Source: Hamiltosporidium tvaerminnensis
Lineage: Eukaryota; Microsporidia; Dubosqiidae
Direction: 5' to 3'
Assembly (NCBI GenBank): GCA_022605425.2
Contig: JAKIMF020000005.1
Location: forward strand, 216,001 to 280,000
DNA length: 64,000 nucleotides
Below the pieces are notes generated by a model that searched no databases, had not been told where the DNA came from, and saw only the letters and a list, made by a program, of their open reading frames with translations. Position numbers and translations under genes: made by a program. Of this stretch, positions 1 to 12,046 are shown one piece after another. Numbering within the stretch: position 1 is the stretch's first letter; every line of letters starts with the position of its first letter.

Positions 1-189
1 TCCATCCTTTTGTAACATTTCCTTTGTATAAACAAATTGGATGTGTTAATTATGAATAAAACATCCAATAAAATTTATATTTTTCTTTTCAGTTCTTTTT
101 TTTTTTGCTTTTTTCAGTTATTTGCATTTGTTAGTATTCGTAAGGTAAAATTTCATTGTAGAATTTGATACAGGCACTAAACAACATAA

Positions 190-1649
190 CATTGTGTATA
201 AATTCATTCTATGCTTTCATGTTATTTGTTTTTTGCCAAAGCATTCAGTTTATATATATAAAAAATTTAATGTAAACGAACTGTCAAAGATTGTAACTTG
301 TAAAAATAGGCAAGAAAAAGAAATTCTTACTGCATATTTAAAAACCGGTCAGTATCCAGCTGCGTATTACAAAGAAGAAAAGAGGTTGTGTAAGCAGAAG
401 GCAGAATATTTTACTTTGCTCGGAGATGATATTTCTTTTAAAAGGCGCGATCATCTAATAAGAGCCGTTTTGGATTTGAAACTGCCTTGATTAAACAAAC
501 ATTCAAACAGAGCATGCTGTTGCACACATCGGAGCAAATAAAATGATGGCTTTGATTGCACAAAAATACTATGGAATTATCAAGGAATATATAAAAGAGT
601 ATGTAAAAGAGTGTGAAGCATGTAGTCGATTCAATTCATAAAAACAATTCAGCCAATATATATAAATCATATTACCAAAAAATATGATCTTTTTATGATG
701 GATTGTGGAGATCTCAGGAGATACAGTGATCAAGATGATCAATAAAGCAGTATTCTTAATGTAATCGACACATAACAAAACATCTCTGATGCTTTAAGCT
801 AATTAATAAAACTTCGGAATTGTTAAGAAATTCATTAAAACTTTTATTTGACAACTTCGGTGTCTCGGTGGCAATACAATCGGATAACTGTCGTGGGTTT
901 AAAAATGCACTACTCGAAGCTCTTTTAAAAGATCTTAACATCAAAATTATACATGGAAGATCATGCAATCCAAAGGCGCAAAGTCAGGTGGAACGTGTAA
1001 ATCAAACCATAAAAAGATGGCTAGCTAAGAAATTTCACGAAACAGGTAGAAGAAGGTGGATGGAACATCTTAATAATTCTGTTTATGCATATAACAGAAC
1101 AATACATAGTACAACAAACAAATCTCCATTTATGCTCTTCTTCGAACAACCAGGTTTTAAAAACCCATTTTCTAGAAGCATAATAATTGAAAACGAAGCC
1201 AGTACGATAGTGCCTGCTATTGATTTAGATCCTGATATAGTTTTAGTCGAAGAAAATGCAGCGGGTACACAATGGATCCTGGAAATCGCCTCGGATGTAC
1301 ATGAAGAATTTGCTGAAACGGTAAACACCGCAACCATCATAATAGCTGAGGATTTCGGAAGCGATAGTAAGATTTTTTTGGATGTTGCTAAGCATTTTAA
1401 AAATTATAGAGAAAGAATTATAGTAAACAATAATTCAAATAGTCATAAGTGAGATTTGTCTGTGGAGATCAAGTTTTGATAAAAAAAAGACTCCATATGA
1501 ATACTAAAACCAAAAGAGCGCCTTTTGGCTCTTTTTACGAAAATTCGGTTCTTACAGTTACCGTTATTTTGATGAACAACATGATTGAAGGAGAAAACAA
1601 TGATGGTGACACAAGAACAGTTTTTAAAGGCATAATAAAACGAATTTAA
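190..1649 (+). pseudogene. Broken Ty3/gypsy-type integrase (KRBA2/Gin-like)
   Basis: Reading across three frames recovers the parts of a retroelement integrase in order. A basic N-terminal segment lies near 270-490. An HHCC zinc-binding region follows at about 510-640 (EHAVAHIG with H-x3-H, then CEAC). The first catalytic Asp region (FMMDCGDLRRYSD) is at about 690-730, the second (IQSDN) near 880, and the Glu region (QSQVERVNQTIKRWL) near 985-1020. A C-terminal GDQVLIKK segment starts near 1460. Stop codons near 488, 640, 743 and 776 and several frame changes show it is dead. The longest open piece is 820-1452. No reverse transcriptase or LTR is visible, but the window starts just upstream, so a longer pol polyprotein cannot be excluded. 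The family call is firm; the subfamily is a guess. Confidence -1.
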
Positions 1650-2379
1650 TTTAGTTTAGTTTACTTTGCAATTATTATAGGCATTTTTTATTATTTAAGT
1701 GTTAGTATTGTAGTTTAATTTTTATTATGGCAAAACCTGAAATATTTTTTTTTGACGGAAAATTCATTTTAAAAACTATATAAGCATTTTCTAAAGAGAC
1801 CCTCTTTAAAATTTATGGAAAAAATCACTTCCTTTTTTCAAATATATGGCTCTTAAGTAAAATATATGAAAATAAAGGGGTTCTATTGGACATGGGGGGT
1901 TCATTGGCCCGTGACATTATATACCAAAATACACTATAAATTTAAAGAATAAAATTTAAAAATTTACAAACTTTAAAATAATAATCTGTATTTATTAAAT
2001 ATAGATTAAAGATTGCAATGAATTCGTTTTTTTCATTGGAATTTAGACATTCTTTATTAATTTATATTCTAAAAAAGTGTTTTTGATAATCTTCATAGCA
2101 AACTTCTATCATAGTGTAGTTTTCATTCATTCTTTATTTCTTTTTACTTTTCATAGTCGAAGAAGAAGTCTTTTAAAAATTCTAATTATTTCACTTTTTC
2201 ATCAAATTCGAGTTTGGAAACTTTTATAGCGAAATTAAATCTAAAAGAATATTTTTTAAGTTTTTAGAAGCGTTTTGACAAATTTATATTAAAAAGGCAA
2301 TAAAAAATCTTTTTTTCTATTCTAAATGACTTTAATTTAGAATTTATAAATAAAAAAATAAAAAAATCGTTACAAATAA
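1650..2379. other. AT-rich intergenic, no gene seen
   Basis: About 730 bases of A/T homopolymer-rich sequence. It holds one short GC-richer patch near 1880-1910. No open frame of note, no CCC start motif and no recognisable repeat. Confidence -1.
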
Positions 2380-3729
2380 ATGTTCTGTGCATCAATGAAA
2401 GACAAACGTTTTTTAAAACTTTCAAAGTATAGTACTTGTTTATCATTTATTTTATGCTCGATGACGTTTTGCTTTCCAATAGGAAGAAAAATAATATTCT
2501 ATCAATTAGATAATGCAAGTGATGGACATGAACATTTAAATCCTACCGTTATTACTAACTTTAGAATCGAATCCCATTTAATAAAATTAAAGCCTAGTGA
2601 ACTTTATTATGAGAATAATTTTGAAAGACGCTGTATTTTTAATTATTTAAAGGATTCTATTGAGATAACAATACCTAATATTGAAACCTCCCCTTGCAAT
2701 TTCAAAGAGAATAAAGAATCCGAAATTGAAACAATCCCACCCAATATATGTAATATAGACGCTTCTGCAATCAATTTTTTGGAAGGTTTTTTATCTAGTT
2801 ACCATTTACTACAGGAAAATATAACCATAAAATATTTTATTAAGTTATTATATTTGTTCGAAGCTAGAAATATTAGATTCGATCAGAAATTTGTTAAAAT
2901 AATTGAAATACTTGTGTTTTCTCTTTTGAAGACTGGAAAATCTGATGCCGATAATTTTCAAGAAGAAATGGTCAATGGGTTTCGAATAGATTTGTTATCA
3001 GAAGAATGTTCATTTTTTGTTTTTAAAATACTATTTGAATTTTTATTTCCTGGTTTAAAAATTAAAGATATTGATCGGTTTTCTAGTTCAACATATGTGC
3101 ATATCCCGTCATTAATTCGTGAAAAATTAAAAAATAAGAATTTTAACAAATTGTCGTTAAAAAACTTTACACTGCCAAGTGGTTTTGATATAAAAAAAGG
3201 CACTGAAGTACAAAAAAACATGATTTCGCTTATTTTTTATATTTTAAATTTCAAGATGATAGAAATTTGGCTTTCATCTATAGAACAAATTCCAGTCTTG
3301 GATTTCATTTTATCTCTGTCCGTTGGTTTTTGTGAGGCGGTAATTTTGGAAATAACAGAAATCAATAGTTCATTTATCGATTTTTTAAACGAATGTTCAT
3401 TTTTTAAAAATGTTAAAAAAATTTTGATATTTGGCGGTAGTATAATCAATGATTTTAATTTAAATTCTGATCATTTGCCAAATTTAGAAACTTTAAGTTT
3501 ATTTATGAAAGATATTATGCAGAATGATATCATCGAATCTGATAAATTTACGAAACCATTGAAAATGGCCACAGAAGCAGAAATTAAAGATTCAAAAATT
3601 TCCCCCGAAGAGACACCTATAGACAATAAAAAAGAGAAACACTCAGCTGAATCAGACAAATATTCGGCGTTTACTTTATCAAACCCTTCCAACACCACAA
3701 AAATTGATATATATAGCCTGTATTTATGA
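2380..3729 (+). CDS. LRR-like secreted-family protein, N-terminal part
   Basis: A 449-codon frame from an ATG. Residues about 17-33 (YSTCLSFILCSMTFCFPIG) are hydrophobic, like a signal peptide or anchor. The body is rich in Leu, Ile, Phe and Asn. Its last third has irregular leucine-rich motifs such as NVKKILIFGG and LPNLETLSLF. A charged, low-hydrophobicity segment at about residues 395-440 precedes the stop. The continuation lies in the +1 frame (3704-4753), and together they match the size of the intact relative at 61536-63851. The gene therefore looks split by a frameshift between about 3600 and 3729. The alternatives are two separate genes or an unrecognised intron, though no GTAAGT-like donor is visible there. 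No CCC motif lies at the ATG. Function unknown; export to the host is inferred only from the N-terminus. Confidence -1.
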   Translation: MFCASMKDKRFLKLSKYSTCLSFILCSMTFCFPIGRKIIFYQLDNASDGHEHLNPTVITNFRIESHLIKLKPSELYYENNFERRCIFNYLKDSIEITIPNIETSPCNFKENKESEIETIPPNICNIDASAINFLEGFLSSYHLLQENITIKYFIKLLYLFEARNIRFDQKFVKIIEILVFSLLKTGKSDADNFQEEMVNGFRIDLLSEECSFFVFKILFEFLFPGLKIKDIDRFSSSTYVHIPSLIREKLKNKNFNKLSLKNFTLPSGFDIKKGTEVQKNMISLIFYILNFKMIEIWLSSIEQIPVLDFILSLSVGFCEAVILEITEINSSFIDFLNECSFFKNVKKILIFGGSIINDFNLNSDHLPNLETLSLFMKDIMQNDIIESDKFTKPLKMATEAEIKDSKISPEETPIDNKKEKHSAESDKYSAFTLSNPSNTTKIDIYSLYL

Positions 3730-4753
3730 TCATTTTGTTTATAACATATTTTGCTTACTTTATAATAATAAGTTTGTAGATATTCTTCGTTTGGAAATCG
3801 AAAATTTAAAAATTGAAACTTTTGATTCTCTGAAAACATTTGGAAATGTTAAAATAAATGTGATGTGTGTTTCTGATTCTCATATAACTACCTCTCTTTT
3901 AAAAAATATTTTACAATTAAATTTTCTTGAAATACTAGCATTTAACAATACAATCATATGTTTCGAAAAAAAGAACTTGGTAATTGATAGCAACACATCG
4001 ATTTCGGTTTTTCATTTTATGGGTAATAAAGTTTTGCTTCCAAAAAACTTTTTAACTTTGATTAATGTCATGAAAAATATTGAAACTTTTAAAATCGAAA
4101 TCTGTGATTTACAGTTTTTACCTATTTTTACTAACATTACCGATGTTCCGAAAAAAGTTCTAAAATCACTTATTATTATTGTTGCATCAGAATTTTCAAC
4201 TATGTATTTATATTTTATTCGGTCTTTTTTGGTTTTAGAATCATTGATTTTAAAAAGTAAGGTTTTAAGCAAGATTCGTTATGATTTTTCAGAATTTGTT
4301 TCTAATGATCTTAAACACATGGAAATTCATAATTTGACTTTCAATGAAAAAGATCGTTTTATTTTTACGCGATTTGTGAAAATGTGGTACTTAAAAATTT
4401 CTAACTGCTCATTTAAAGGAATAAACTTTAATGAAATGTTTAGTCCATATAAGGAATATAAATTCACCTGTATAGCTTTAACTGGCATAGATATTTTGAT
4501 AGAAGATGTTATATTTTTAAAAAATCTCAGTCATTTAACAGAATTAAATTTTAATAATTGTCCTTTTATTGAACGATCTTATCTCAGTTTGACAAAAAAA
4601 AATTTTTCGGGATTAAAATTGCTTGTATGTAATATATTTTTTGAAGATTCTAGGGCTTTTGTTGATTATTCTAAAGATCTAACCATGTTTTTGTCCACTG
4701 AATTTTCAGGGGATGTTTTGCATGTTCAGAATGTTTTTAATCATTTTTCTTAG
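3704..4753 (+). pseudogene. LRR-like protein, C-terminal part in shifted frame
   Basis: This frame has no ATG at its left end; its first ATG is at 3863. It overlaps the end of the preceding frame by 26 bases. It encodes irregular leucine-rich repeats such as LNFLEILAFNNT, LVLESLILKS, LKHMEIHNLTF and LSHLTELNFNNCPF, as in the C-terminal half of the intact relative at 61536-63851. It is most simply read as the second half of the gene starting at 2380 after a one-base shift. If translated independently from 3863 it would give 296 residues without a signal sequence. Whether it is expressed cannot be judged from sequence. Confidence -1.
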
Positions 4754-7700
4754 TGATGATAGAAATATTTGATATATTCTGAGCGTAAATTCTGTAATGG
4801 GGTAGCTAAAATTAGAATTGGTTCTTATTTTAATTCGGTACAAAGAAAATATTGAATATTAAAAATAATTATTAAACGTTTTTTATTTTATTATCTTAAT
4901 TAGAACATGATTTTGGTTTCTAAAGTTTTAAGATTTATTTTTTTAAAATCAATCTTTGAATAAAATGAAATATATTTTCTGATATTTAGAATATTTTACA
5001 TTTCAAAACTTCTAAAATTAGAAACCAACAAATTTAAGAATTTCCGAATATTCAATTATCCATATCGAATAAAATAAAATTAGTCTTTTAGAGATATTAT
5101 TGGATTTACGATTTTTCTCTTCATTATAATCAAAATCCCAAATTTTTATTATTAATATATGTAGATAAATAAAATAGGTTTTAGAATTAAACAATTTGTA
5201 AAATGAACAGGATAAATTTAGGCTATTCTTTGAATTCTGAAAATTAAAATTTTCACCATATATGAATTAAATCAGAATGAAAAAAATTTCTGTTTAGTTG
5301 TCATAATATCAACTAAAAAAGTACAGAATTAACAATATAAAACATAATGTTTATAGCACTCATATCTGTAATCAATTTTTTTTGGAATCTAAACTATATT
5401 TATTTGCAAAAAAAGATAATTTTTAAACAAATTATAATCAATTAATATTTTTAAACATAAAATCGTGCTTATTTTGACTTCTATATGCCTTTTTTCGTAT
5501 TATACGACACAAAATATTTTTTGTCATTATTTTGAGTATTTAAGGTATGGTTTTTAACATATTTTATTCTAAGATCTTAAAATATTATCAGAATTTTTGT
5601 TTTCATGTTTATTGAGTAAAATTTTGCAAAACTAGGCACTTCGGTAGAATCATAATGACAATAATCCCGGGAATAATGAATGCCTTTTAAATTCCCTTTT
5701 AAAAAATCTAAGGTCGGATAAGTGTTTTGCAGCCTTTTCTTAATCATAATAAATGCAAGAGATGAATCTGCACATTTTTATTTCTGCTTTATTATTCAAA
5801 GTTAGACACAATATTAAATTTTCCAAATGACAAATAGTTAAATTCTTGAATATCATTAAATATAGAATCAGTTTGGCTTTTAATTAAAAATATAAATTGA
5901 CTTGTGATCGAAAATTAGCAAATGATTAGATAAAAATTCAAAATAATACCATTTAAGAAAAAATATGACCATAAATTATATTTCGAAATATAATATTAAC
6001 AAACTTAAACGTATATAAGATCAATATTTGGCGTAAACCTTTAGACTAAAGAAGCAGAACTTTAGTAACTCACTAAAAAATTCATAGATATTTAATTCTT
6101 AAGTATTGATATAAAAACTGTAAACGAAAAAATCTAGTTTAAAAAACCATGCAAACGTGATGGTATTAAAAAGGGTATAAAAATTGCATGCCGGGCAAAA
6201 TAATTTACGCTTCCCCTGATCCAATAACTAACACACACTCTCTGATAACGATAATAAATCTAAATACTGTTCGCTATGTACCTTTATATCATTCCTGTTT
6301 AAGAAATCCGCAGATGGAAGTTGATTTGCAACCAAACTCATCAAATTTACAAAAAATAATCGCTAAATATTTAACCATAAAAAAACCAGCAATATTACAG
6401 AGGTGTATATTATAAAACCAGGAATCAGATTTTCAAATACGAATCAAATTATTCGTAAGAAAACATAGTTTATAAAGAGTCGTCTTCAATCTAATGTTTT
6501 ATGGGATACTATAATAAATTATTTAAACGTACTGGATTTTTTAATTTTTTAAAGGCCGGATTAAAAATATGTTTGAAGATCTATCAAATTAAAAAAAAAT
6601 ATAGTTTCAATAATAAATCTCTTCATACCACACAGAATTTAATTTTTAGTTTGCATTGCTTTTTATAAACACCTAACAAAAAAACGGCATAAAATAAATG
6701 AAATCGTGAGGAGGTAATTTGAAAAATATGGTTTTATCCTTTCGGCTCTGAAACAAGTAATAGTATAAAGATATTGACTCTCATGTTCCGAATGATCGAT
6801 ATCTACACCTAATTCTATAAGAATGTAAAATAAATTTTAAATCGTATTATTACTTCTTATTTATATGCTATGAAAAGAATAACAAAAAAATAAGCTTGAA
6901 TATGCTTGGAAACAAAACTCAAAAAAAATTATACGCCGAAGCTTATTAAAAATTTATTACAATGAGCAAATAAACAAAAAAGAATCATTTATTTAAAAAA
7001 AGTTTTAAAAATATTGAGAGATCCCAATTTAGAGAAAAAAATGTTTCTAATGCCAACAGTACGTACTAAAAAAGAATTACAAACGGAATCCCTAGTTATA
7101 ATTATTTCAAGATCTAAATTCTAACTTTTTTAAAATTTAAAAGAAATTGTATAATATAAACGTTTTGAGATTGTGTGAAAAACAGTTGATAATTATTATA
7201 TGTTTTAAACCAAGGTTTTATGATAAACAAGCCGTTCTTTATATGAATTACAATCAAATTGTGTTTCTTTATTCTATGAATTTTAAATATATTTAATAAG
7301 CTTCTAAATGGGAAGCTATTGTAATTTCAGCTAAATGATTTTTTTATTAAAAAACTTACGACTTTTCACAAATATCTTAAATATAAGACGAATAATCTCT
7401 AAAAGAAGTGTTAAACATCGATCTATTTTATATTATCAGCTTAATTTTAAATTTAAGAAAGTATTTCATATAGTTTCTTACAAAAAAGTCAACTTTATGT
7501 AAAATCTGTATATGTCAACGACCAAATATTTTTTTTACTTGGAACTAAGAAAATATGTATGTTGGTATATAATTACCTCCCGAAAAGAGGTTGTACCTAC
7601 ATCGAATATGGCACTTTATAATTCTTGATCACAGGCAAGAGTATTATACGGGTAAACCCCAACCATTTTTTTATAGAATTCCTCAGAGCTCTAATCATAC

Positions 7701-8020
7701 CGAATAGATTTTTTAAGTTATCGAATCAAGGAATCGGAAACTGAAATATTTGTGGCAACTTAAAATTAGAGAAAATCTTGAACAAAAAAATAGAAAGAGA
7801 AATTATGCAGAAGTATAGTTACACTTTCTTTTACTTGTGTTTGTGTGAATCTGTTTAGGAACAAGCCGGATGAGAAATCTTTATAATAAAAAAATATATG
7901 GTCATCATGTTCTAATACGACAAAAGAAATTTTATTTACAGTTTTATAGACCACTTGGTATCATAAGTAAAAAGCGAGTGGTCATTAAGGAAAAAATTAA
8001 ACCCTCTCAAAAGATTTCAA
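4754..8020. other. Gene desert, AT-rich
   Basis: More than 3 kb without a convincing gene. Open frames are short and lack context; the best is described at 6188-6415. A slightly GC-richer stretch at about 7560-7960 may be decayed coding sequence, but I could not match it to a family. Confidence -1.
6188..6415 (+). CDS. Doubtful 75-residue ORF
   Basis: The frame opens with an ATG. A TATA-like GTATAAAA and a GGG lie 7-15 bases upstream, the arrangement expected at microsporidian starts. The product is not low-complexity and has no membrane segment or known motif. It sits alone in a desert and could equally be chance or a relic of a decayed gene. Not recognised. Confidence -1.
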   Translation: MPGKIIYASPDPITNTHSLITIINLNTVRYVPLYHSCLRNPQMEVDLQPNSSNLQKIIAKYLTIKKPAILQRCIL

Positions 8021-8172
8021 TACTTGATTGATACTGAGAAATTATCCATAAATTGTAAGTTAAATCAAGAAACTGCTATCTTCCTAGATAATTCGATAGT
8101 TGATTGACACTGAGAATTTATCAGAAAATTGTAAGTTGAATCAAGAAACTGCTATCTTTCTAAGAAATTAAA
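8021..8172. repeat. Tandem duplication, two units of ~76 bp
   Basis: Two adjacent copies share TTGATTGA(T/C)ACTGAGAA and ATCAAGAAACTGCTATCTT with a few differences. Non-coding. Confidence -1.
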
Positions 8173-8639
8173 AGTAAATAATATTTAGAATAATTACAGA
8201 TATGATTGAAAGCATATGTGTAGCTTTTTAATTGCAAAATTTAAACCACAATTAAGTGACATAAGCACCAAATAATAAATTGGTTTATTACTATTGTGAT
8301 AATGTTATTGAATTACTGACTATGTAATTTTTGATCTGATTTAACTTATTTGTCCGAGTTGGATGAGGCCGACATACACTTTTTTTTAAAATAAACGAAA
8401 TATACCTTGTGTTCGTGTTTAGAAAAACTTCTACATAGGTTTATACGAACCCAAAAGAACTCATTTTAATAACGAATCGAGAAGGAAAGTTAATTTTGCA
8501 GTTTTTATATTTCTGGAAAGCAATAGAGAAATACCGACCAAAAGAGCAGGAATTATAAGATAAAAATATAATACATCTTTCTGGTTTGTTTTGAGATTAG
8601 GATCGAACTTATATCAAATGAATTTAAAAATAAATCACA

Positions 8640-8887
8640 TTAAAACTTATTATTAAGTGTAAAATTACATTCAATGTTATATTAATTTAGAAATATTGAG
8701 ACAGTATGAATTTGAAACGCTTCAATATTTCTTAAGAAAAGAAATCTACCAGCTAATACAAAGTAATGTTATGGTTAATCCGGGATATAGATCTATTTGG
8801 GATTTAACCAAAGAATGTAACAAGATTGTAAAAATGCTCGAAAGAGATAAAGAATTTAAGAGAAAGTGTAAAAATACCCGAACATGA
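8640..8887 (+). pseudogene. Possible gag-like retroelement relic
   Basis: A short frame (FETLQYFLRKEIYQLIQ, then YRSIWDLTKECNKIVKMLE) has the shape of a Ty3/gypsy Gag segment: an aromatic-leucine helix with RKEI, followed by a helix ending in a charged tail. It begins with TTG and ends in a stop after 63 codons. The similarity is by pattern only and could be coincidental. Confidence -1.
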
Positions 8888-9724
8888 CTATACCAGGCGT
8901 CTAAAGGTAAGTACCTTAAACACCATATCAACCCCTCTAAAATATATATATTAGAATTAGTAAAATAAACCGATAGTTCCTCCGTTTCAAGACATTCTTA
9001 TAAATTTGACTAAATGAGATAAAATTCTATACTTAATCAATCGTGAAAATCTTAAACAATATAACTGTTATATTTGTCTTTTGATAAGATGTAAAACGAA
9101 ATAATCAATCATATAATTAATAAATTACTTTAGTATTTACTTTGAATGATACAAAAGATATAAGCAACGAACTGCTACCATTATAAAACGCATCAGATAT
9201 TTGAATGTTTGATGACACAAGCTTTTTATACAATATGAAGTAATAATCTTAGGTACATGTGGTACCACTAAGAATAAAAGCCCATATTTAGTAGCAGATA
9301 CTCAAAAACACCATAAAAATCATTTTTTAATCGATAAACATAATTAGAATAAGAACTTAATACCTAAAAAAGCCACATTTCATTTCGAAATATAATACAA
9401 AAAACAGAAATGCAAAATAGCTTTCTATTCATTAATCATACACTTCAATAAAAATAAATATTTACCAACCCAACACCAAAAGTAATCAATACTACCTGTA
9501 TTAAATCAAAAATCCAATAACCATATTTCAGTTCAAAATGTACAAATAAAATCAAATAAAAATCAAACAGAAAATATATGAAATATAAAAACTTTTAAAA
9601 TAACTGGAAATTGAAAATTTTAAAGAGAAATTAGTAAAAGAAAAAAAATATTTTTTTTTCAAACCATTTAATTGTAATTCTTCCTAGAATTGAATTTAAA
9701 AAATTCAAAATAATTTATTTTTAA
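8888..9724. other. AT-rich intergenic, no gene seen
   Basis: Very AT-rich sequence with long A runs and no usable frame. Confidence -1.
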
Positions 9725-9795
9725 TTCCAAATAAATTTATATAAATTAATATTTAAAACAAAATTACAGTAAAACAAAACCCATCACGAATAAAA
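9725..9795. repeat. Unit of a ~70 bp tandem array, split by element U
   Basis: Contains AAATTAATATTTAAAACAAA followed by TTACAGTAAAACAA. The same unit recurs on the far side of element U at about 10556-10695, so the element appears to have inserted into this array. Confidence -1.
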
Positions 9796-9805
9796 TTTAA
9801 AATAA

Positions 9806-10535
9806 CTTTATTTAAAAGTATCACATCTTTTTAAAATAGTGGCAAGTGTTATATTTGTTTTTATGACATTAACGCAGTTCTAGGTTTAACATAAATGACT
9901 GCTACCCCAACACTCCATCGGTAACCCCTGCGATACCTACGTCCCAAAACCTTTCATCTACCAGGTGTATAGAACCTAATTAATAGGCGAGGCAGTTGCC
10001 CGGAGTTCGTTAATGTCCGTTGCATGGAGTGTGATCGAAGGCCGAAGCCCCCCCTGGGCTCCCCCAAGACTATGCAGCATTCCCACTTACTCTACACTTT
10101 CTGAACCCAATAAACTTCTAGCTAAGATATATTTCAGAGACTTACATGGGGTCCACCTAGACAGTGCAATGTCATACCAACAGGTATAACCTGCTACTTA
10201 GCTTTCCTGGCTTTTAATGGGTTTTATTTTTATATCTCCCAGGCGCTAAGTCTTCTAACCCGAGTGAGCAAGGCTAGGTTTCCATGCTTTTACATGGCGA
10301 TTACCTACATGTTCAGCTGCGGTCTGCAATCTGGTTACATAAAAAACTACAAATAAATTTGTAGAAAAAGTTTCTCCGTTTCTTAGACCTCTCCTCCTCA
10401 TAACAACTCTCATTGAACAACCGAAGATGTAGTGTGGTTTTATTCCCACCAAAAATCCAAACAATGACCTCACACCAGTTTCACACACTCATTGCCAAGC
10501 AGAAAGTTTTTTATGTGGTTATCCTCCCTCCACAT
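9806..10535 (+). mobile_element. Element U copy 1 (~730 bp, unidentified)
   Basis: This block is much richer in G+C than its surroundings and recurs at 31085-31808, 47570-48290 (minus), 48720-49452 and 59690-60400 (minus). It starts near TATCACATCTTTTTAAAA and ends at GTGGTTATCCTCCCTCCAC. Both sides carry AATAAAATTTAAAATAA (9789-9805 and 10536-10552), a candidate 17 bp target duplication, although the AT-rich array context weakens this. The ends form only a poor inverted repeat (ATCACAT...TGGCAA against ACCACAT...TGGCAA). Short palindromes inside include CCATG/CATGG, CTACAAA/TTTGTAG and ATACC/GGTAT. A minus frame at 10255-10488 has a similar counterpart in copy 4 but is probably not a gene. 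No tRNA-like promoter box, RT or transposase seen. Confidence -1.
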
Positions 10536-10555
10536 AATAAAATTTAAAATAAAAT

Positions 10556-10695
10556 TTAAATTTAAATAAATTAATATTTAAAACAAACTTACAGTAAAAC
10601 AACACCCACCTAACAAAAAAGAAATAAATTTATATAAATTAATATTTAATACAAACTTACAGTAAAACAACACCCACCTAACAAAAAAGAAATAA
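10556..10695. repeat. Tandem repeat, two units of ~70 bp
   Basis: Two near-identical units share CTTACAGTAAAACAACACCC and CACCTAACAAAAAAGAAATA. They lie downstream of the membrane-protein gene's stop at 10869 (that gene is on the minus strand) and match the unit at 9725-9795. Confidence -1.
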
Positions 10696-10868
10696 ATTTA
10701 AATTTATACAAAATAAAACATTGGTTCTTAAATAAAAAAATTACAAAAATATCTAAAAGACCAGTTTTTAAAATCCAAAACAAAAAAAGATTTAAACAAA
10801 TTTTAAAAGAGAAACCATCAAAAAAATAAAAACTCATTTATTTTAAAAACCCGTACCACAAATTTTAA

Positions 10869-12035
10869 TCACTGAATTCTTTCTTCAAGTTTTTTCAAAA
10901 TCAAATCCATATTTTCTTCATCTTCAGACACAAGAGTAGCAGGCTTCAAACCAAGGCGTCGTCTACAGAATTTTATAAATCCATTGACATCTTTTGTATC
11001 TTGCGAAGAGCCAAGTGGATGTTCATACATACCAGTAAGCATCCTTGCAATCGATCTTGATCCGTTCAATAAATGCTTATATTTTGGAAGAGCATCCTTT
11101 TGCTTAGAAGTGAGTTTAGAATCCACTTTCAAATCACCAAGAATATCTGCAACACTCAGTAAAGTGATATACACTATTCTTGAATATATAAAACACTCCA
11201 TTGCATCCAATTTTATTACTCCCATTCCGCCAATAAATTTTTTAACATGATCATCTGTAATCGATACATCATCTCCTCCCAATTTAACTCCTGCCTCTGC
11301 CAATTTTTTTACTTCTTGAACAATTTCGTCTGGAATTTTTTTCCCAATTTTTTCTTTGAAATCACCTTTGCGACATTTCTGCAAAAATGGAAACAAATTG
11401 TCTTTTAAAAAAGTAAAAATTTCTTTGTGCTCGTCTTTAGTCAATATTTTTTTGATATCGACATCCTTCTCCTTTGTTACTTTATCATCAAAATAGTGAA
11501 TATCCTTTTTACCGACTTCTTTCTTTCCTTCAAGTAGTTCTGAATCTGTTATGGCATTTCCATCTGCATTTACCATACTTTTACGAAATTTTAAATATTT
11601 TTCATTTCCTTTAAAATTCAAAGTGTAATATCTTTTGAAATCACCACGTGGACTGTGTTCTGGATAGCCATCAAATAACATTCGATCTCCTTCTTGTGCA
11701 TATTGAACAAATTTATGCACTTTTCCTTCGTCTTCTTTTTCGTAATACGAATTTTTTTGAACAAATCGATAAACTTTCTCAAAAAGTGCAGAATCTGCGT
11801 ATTTTACACGCCAGGTATAAAAGTAGTCTGCATAGCAATACTCATCGATGTCTACGAATGCAAAATAATATTTTGCTGCACAGAAGGCTATTGCAAGTAA
11901 AGCGACAAAAATGCCCACTAGCTTAAAGATAAGACCTGCTCTGGAACGAGTTGGTTTTATTTCTGTTGGTTTGTAATCTGTTGGTGTGGGTGGCTGTTGT
12001 GTTTGAAGTGGAGGACTTTGAATCTGTTCTTTCAT
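10869..12035 (-). CDS. Single-pass membrane protein of unknown function
   Basis: A 388-residue protein from an ATG with a run of four C (GGGG on the plus strand, 12043-12046) 7 bases upstream. Residues 1-32 are Pro/Gln/Thr-rich and end in basic residues. Residues about 34-54 (GLIFKLVGIFVALLAIAFCAA) form one membrane helix. The remaining ~330 residues are charged, Lys/Asp/Glu-rich and probably helical. This layout fits a type II anchored protein with a large lumenal or extracellular domain. Codon use is more balanced and GC-richer than in neighbouring genes, consistent with high expression or constraint. I do not recognise the family; it may be microsporidian-specific. The gene is certain, the role unknown. 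Confidence -1.
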   Translation of the reverse strand: MKEQIQSPPLQTQQPPTPTDYKPTEIKPTRSRAGLIFKLVGIFVALLAIAFCAAKYYFAFVDIDEYCYADYFYTWRVKYADSALFEKVYRFVQKNSYYEKEDEGKVHKFVQYAQEGDRMLFDGYPEHSPRGDFKRYYTLNFKGNEKYLKFRKSMVNADGNAITDSELLEGKKEVGKKDIHYFDDKVTKEKDVDIKKILTKDEHKEIFTFLKDNLFPFLQKCRKGDFKEKIGKKIPDEIVQEVKKLAEAGVKLGGDDVSITDDHVKKFIGGMGVIKLDAMECFIYSRIVYITLLSVADILGDLKVDSKLTSKQKDALPKYKHLLNGSRSIARMLTGMYEHPLGSSQDTKDVNGFIKFCRRRLGLKPATLVSEDEENMDLILKKLEERIQ

Positions 12036-12042
12036 ATATTTA

Positions 12043-12046
12043 GGGG
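12043..12046 (-). promoter_or_regulatory. CCC start-site motif
   Basis: CCCC on the minus strand, 7 bases before the ATG at 12035. It supports that start. Confidence -1.

Noticed and set aside
7766-7954. 62-codon minus-strand frame
   Set aside because: No start support, no motif, and surrounded by decayed sequence.
10255-10488. Frame on the minus strand of element U copy 1, with a counterpart in copy 4 (49170-49379)
   Set aside because: Similarity reflects shared DNA; the other three copies do not keep it open, and starts are not ATG in context.
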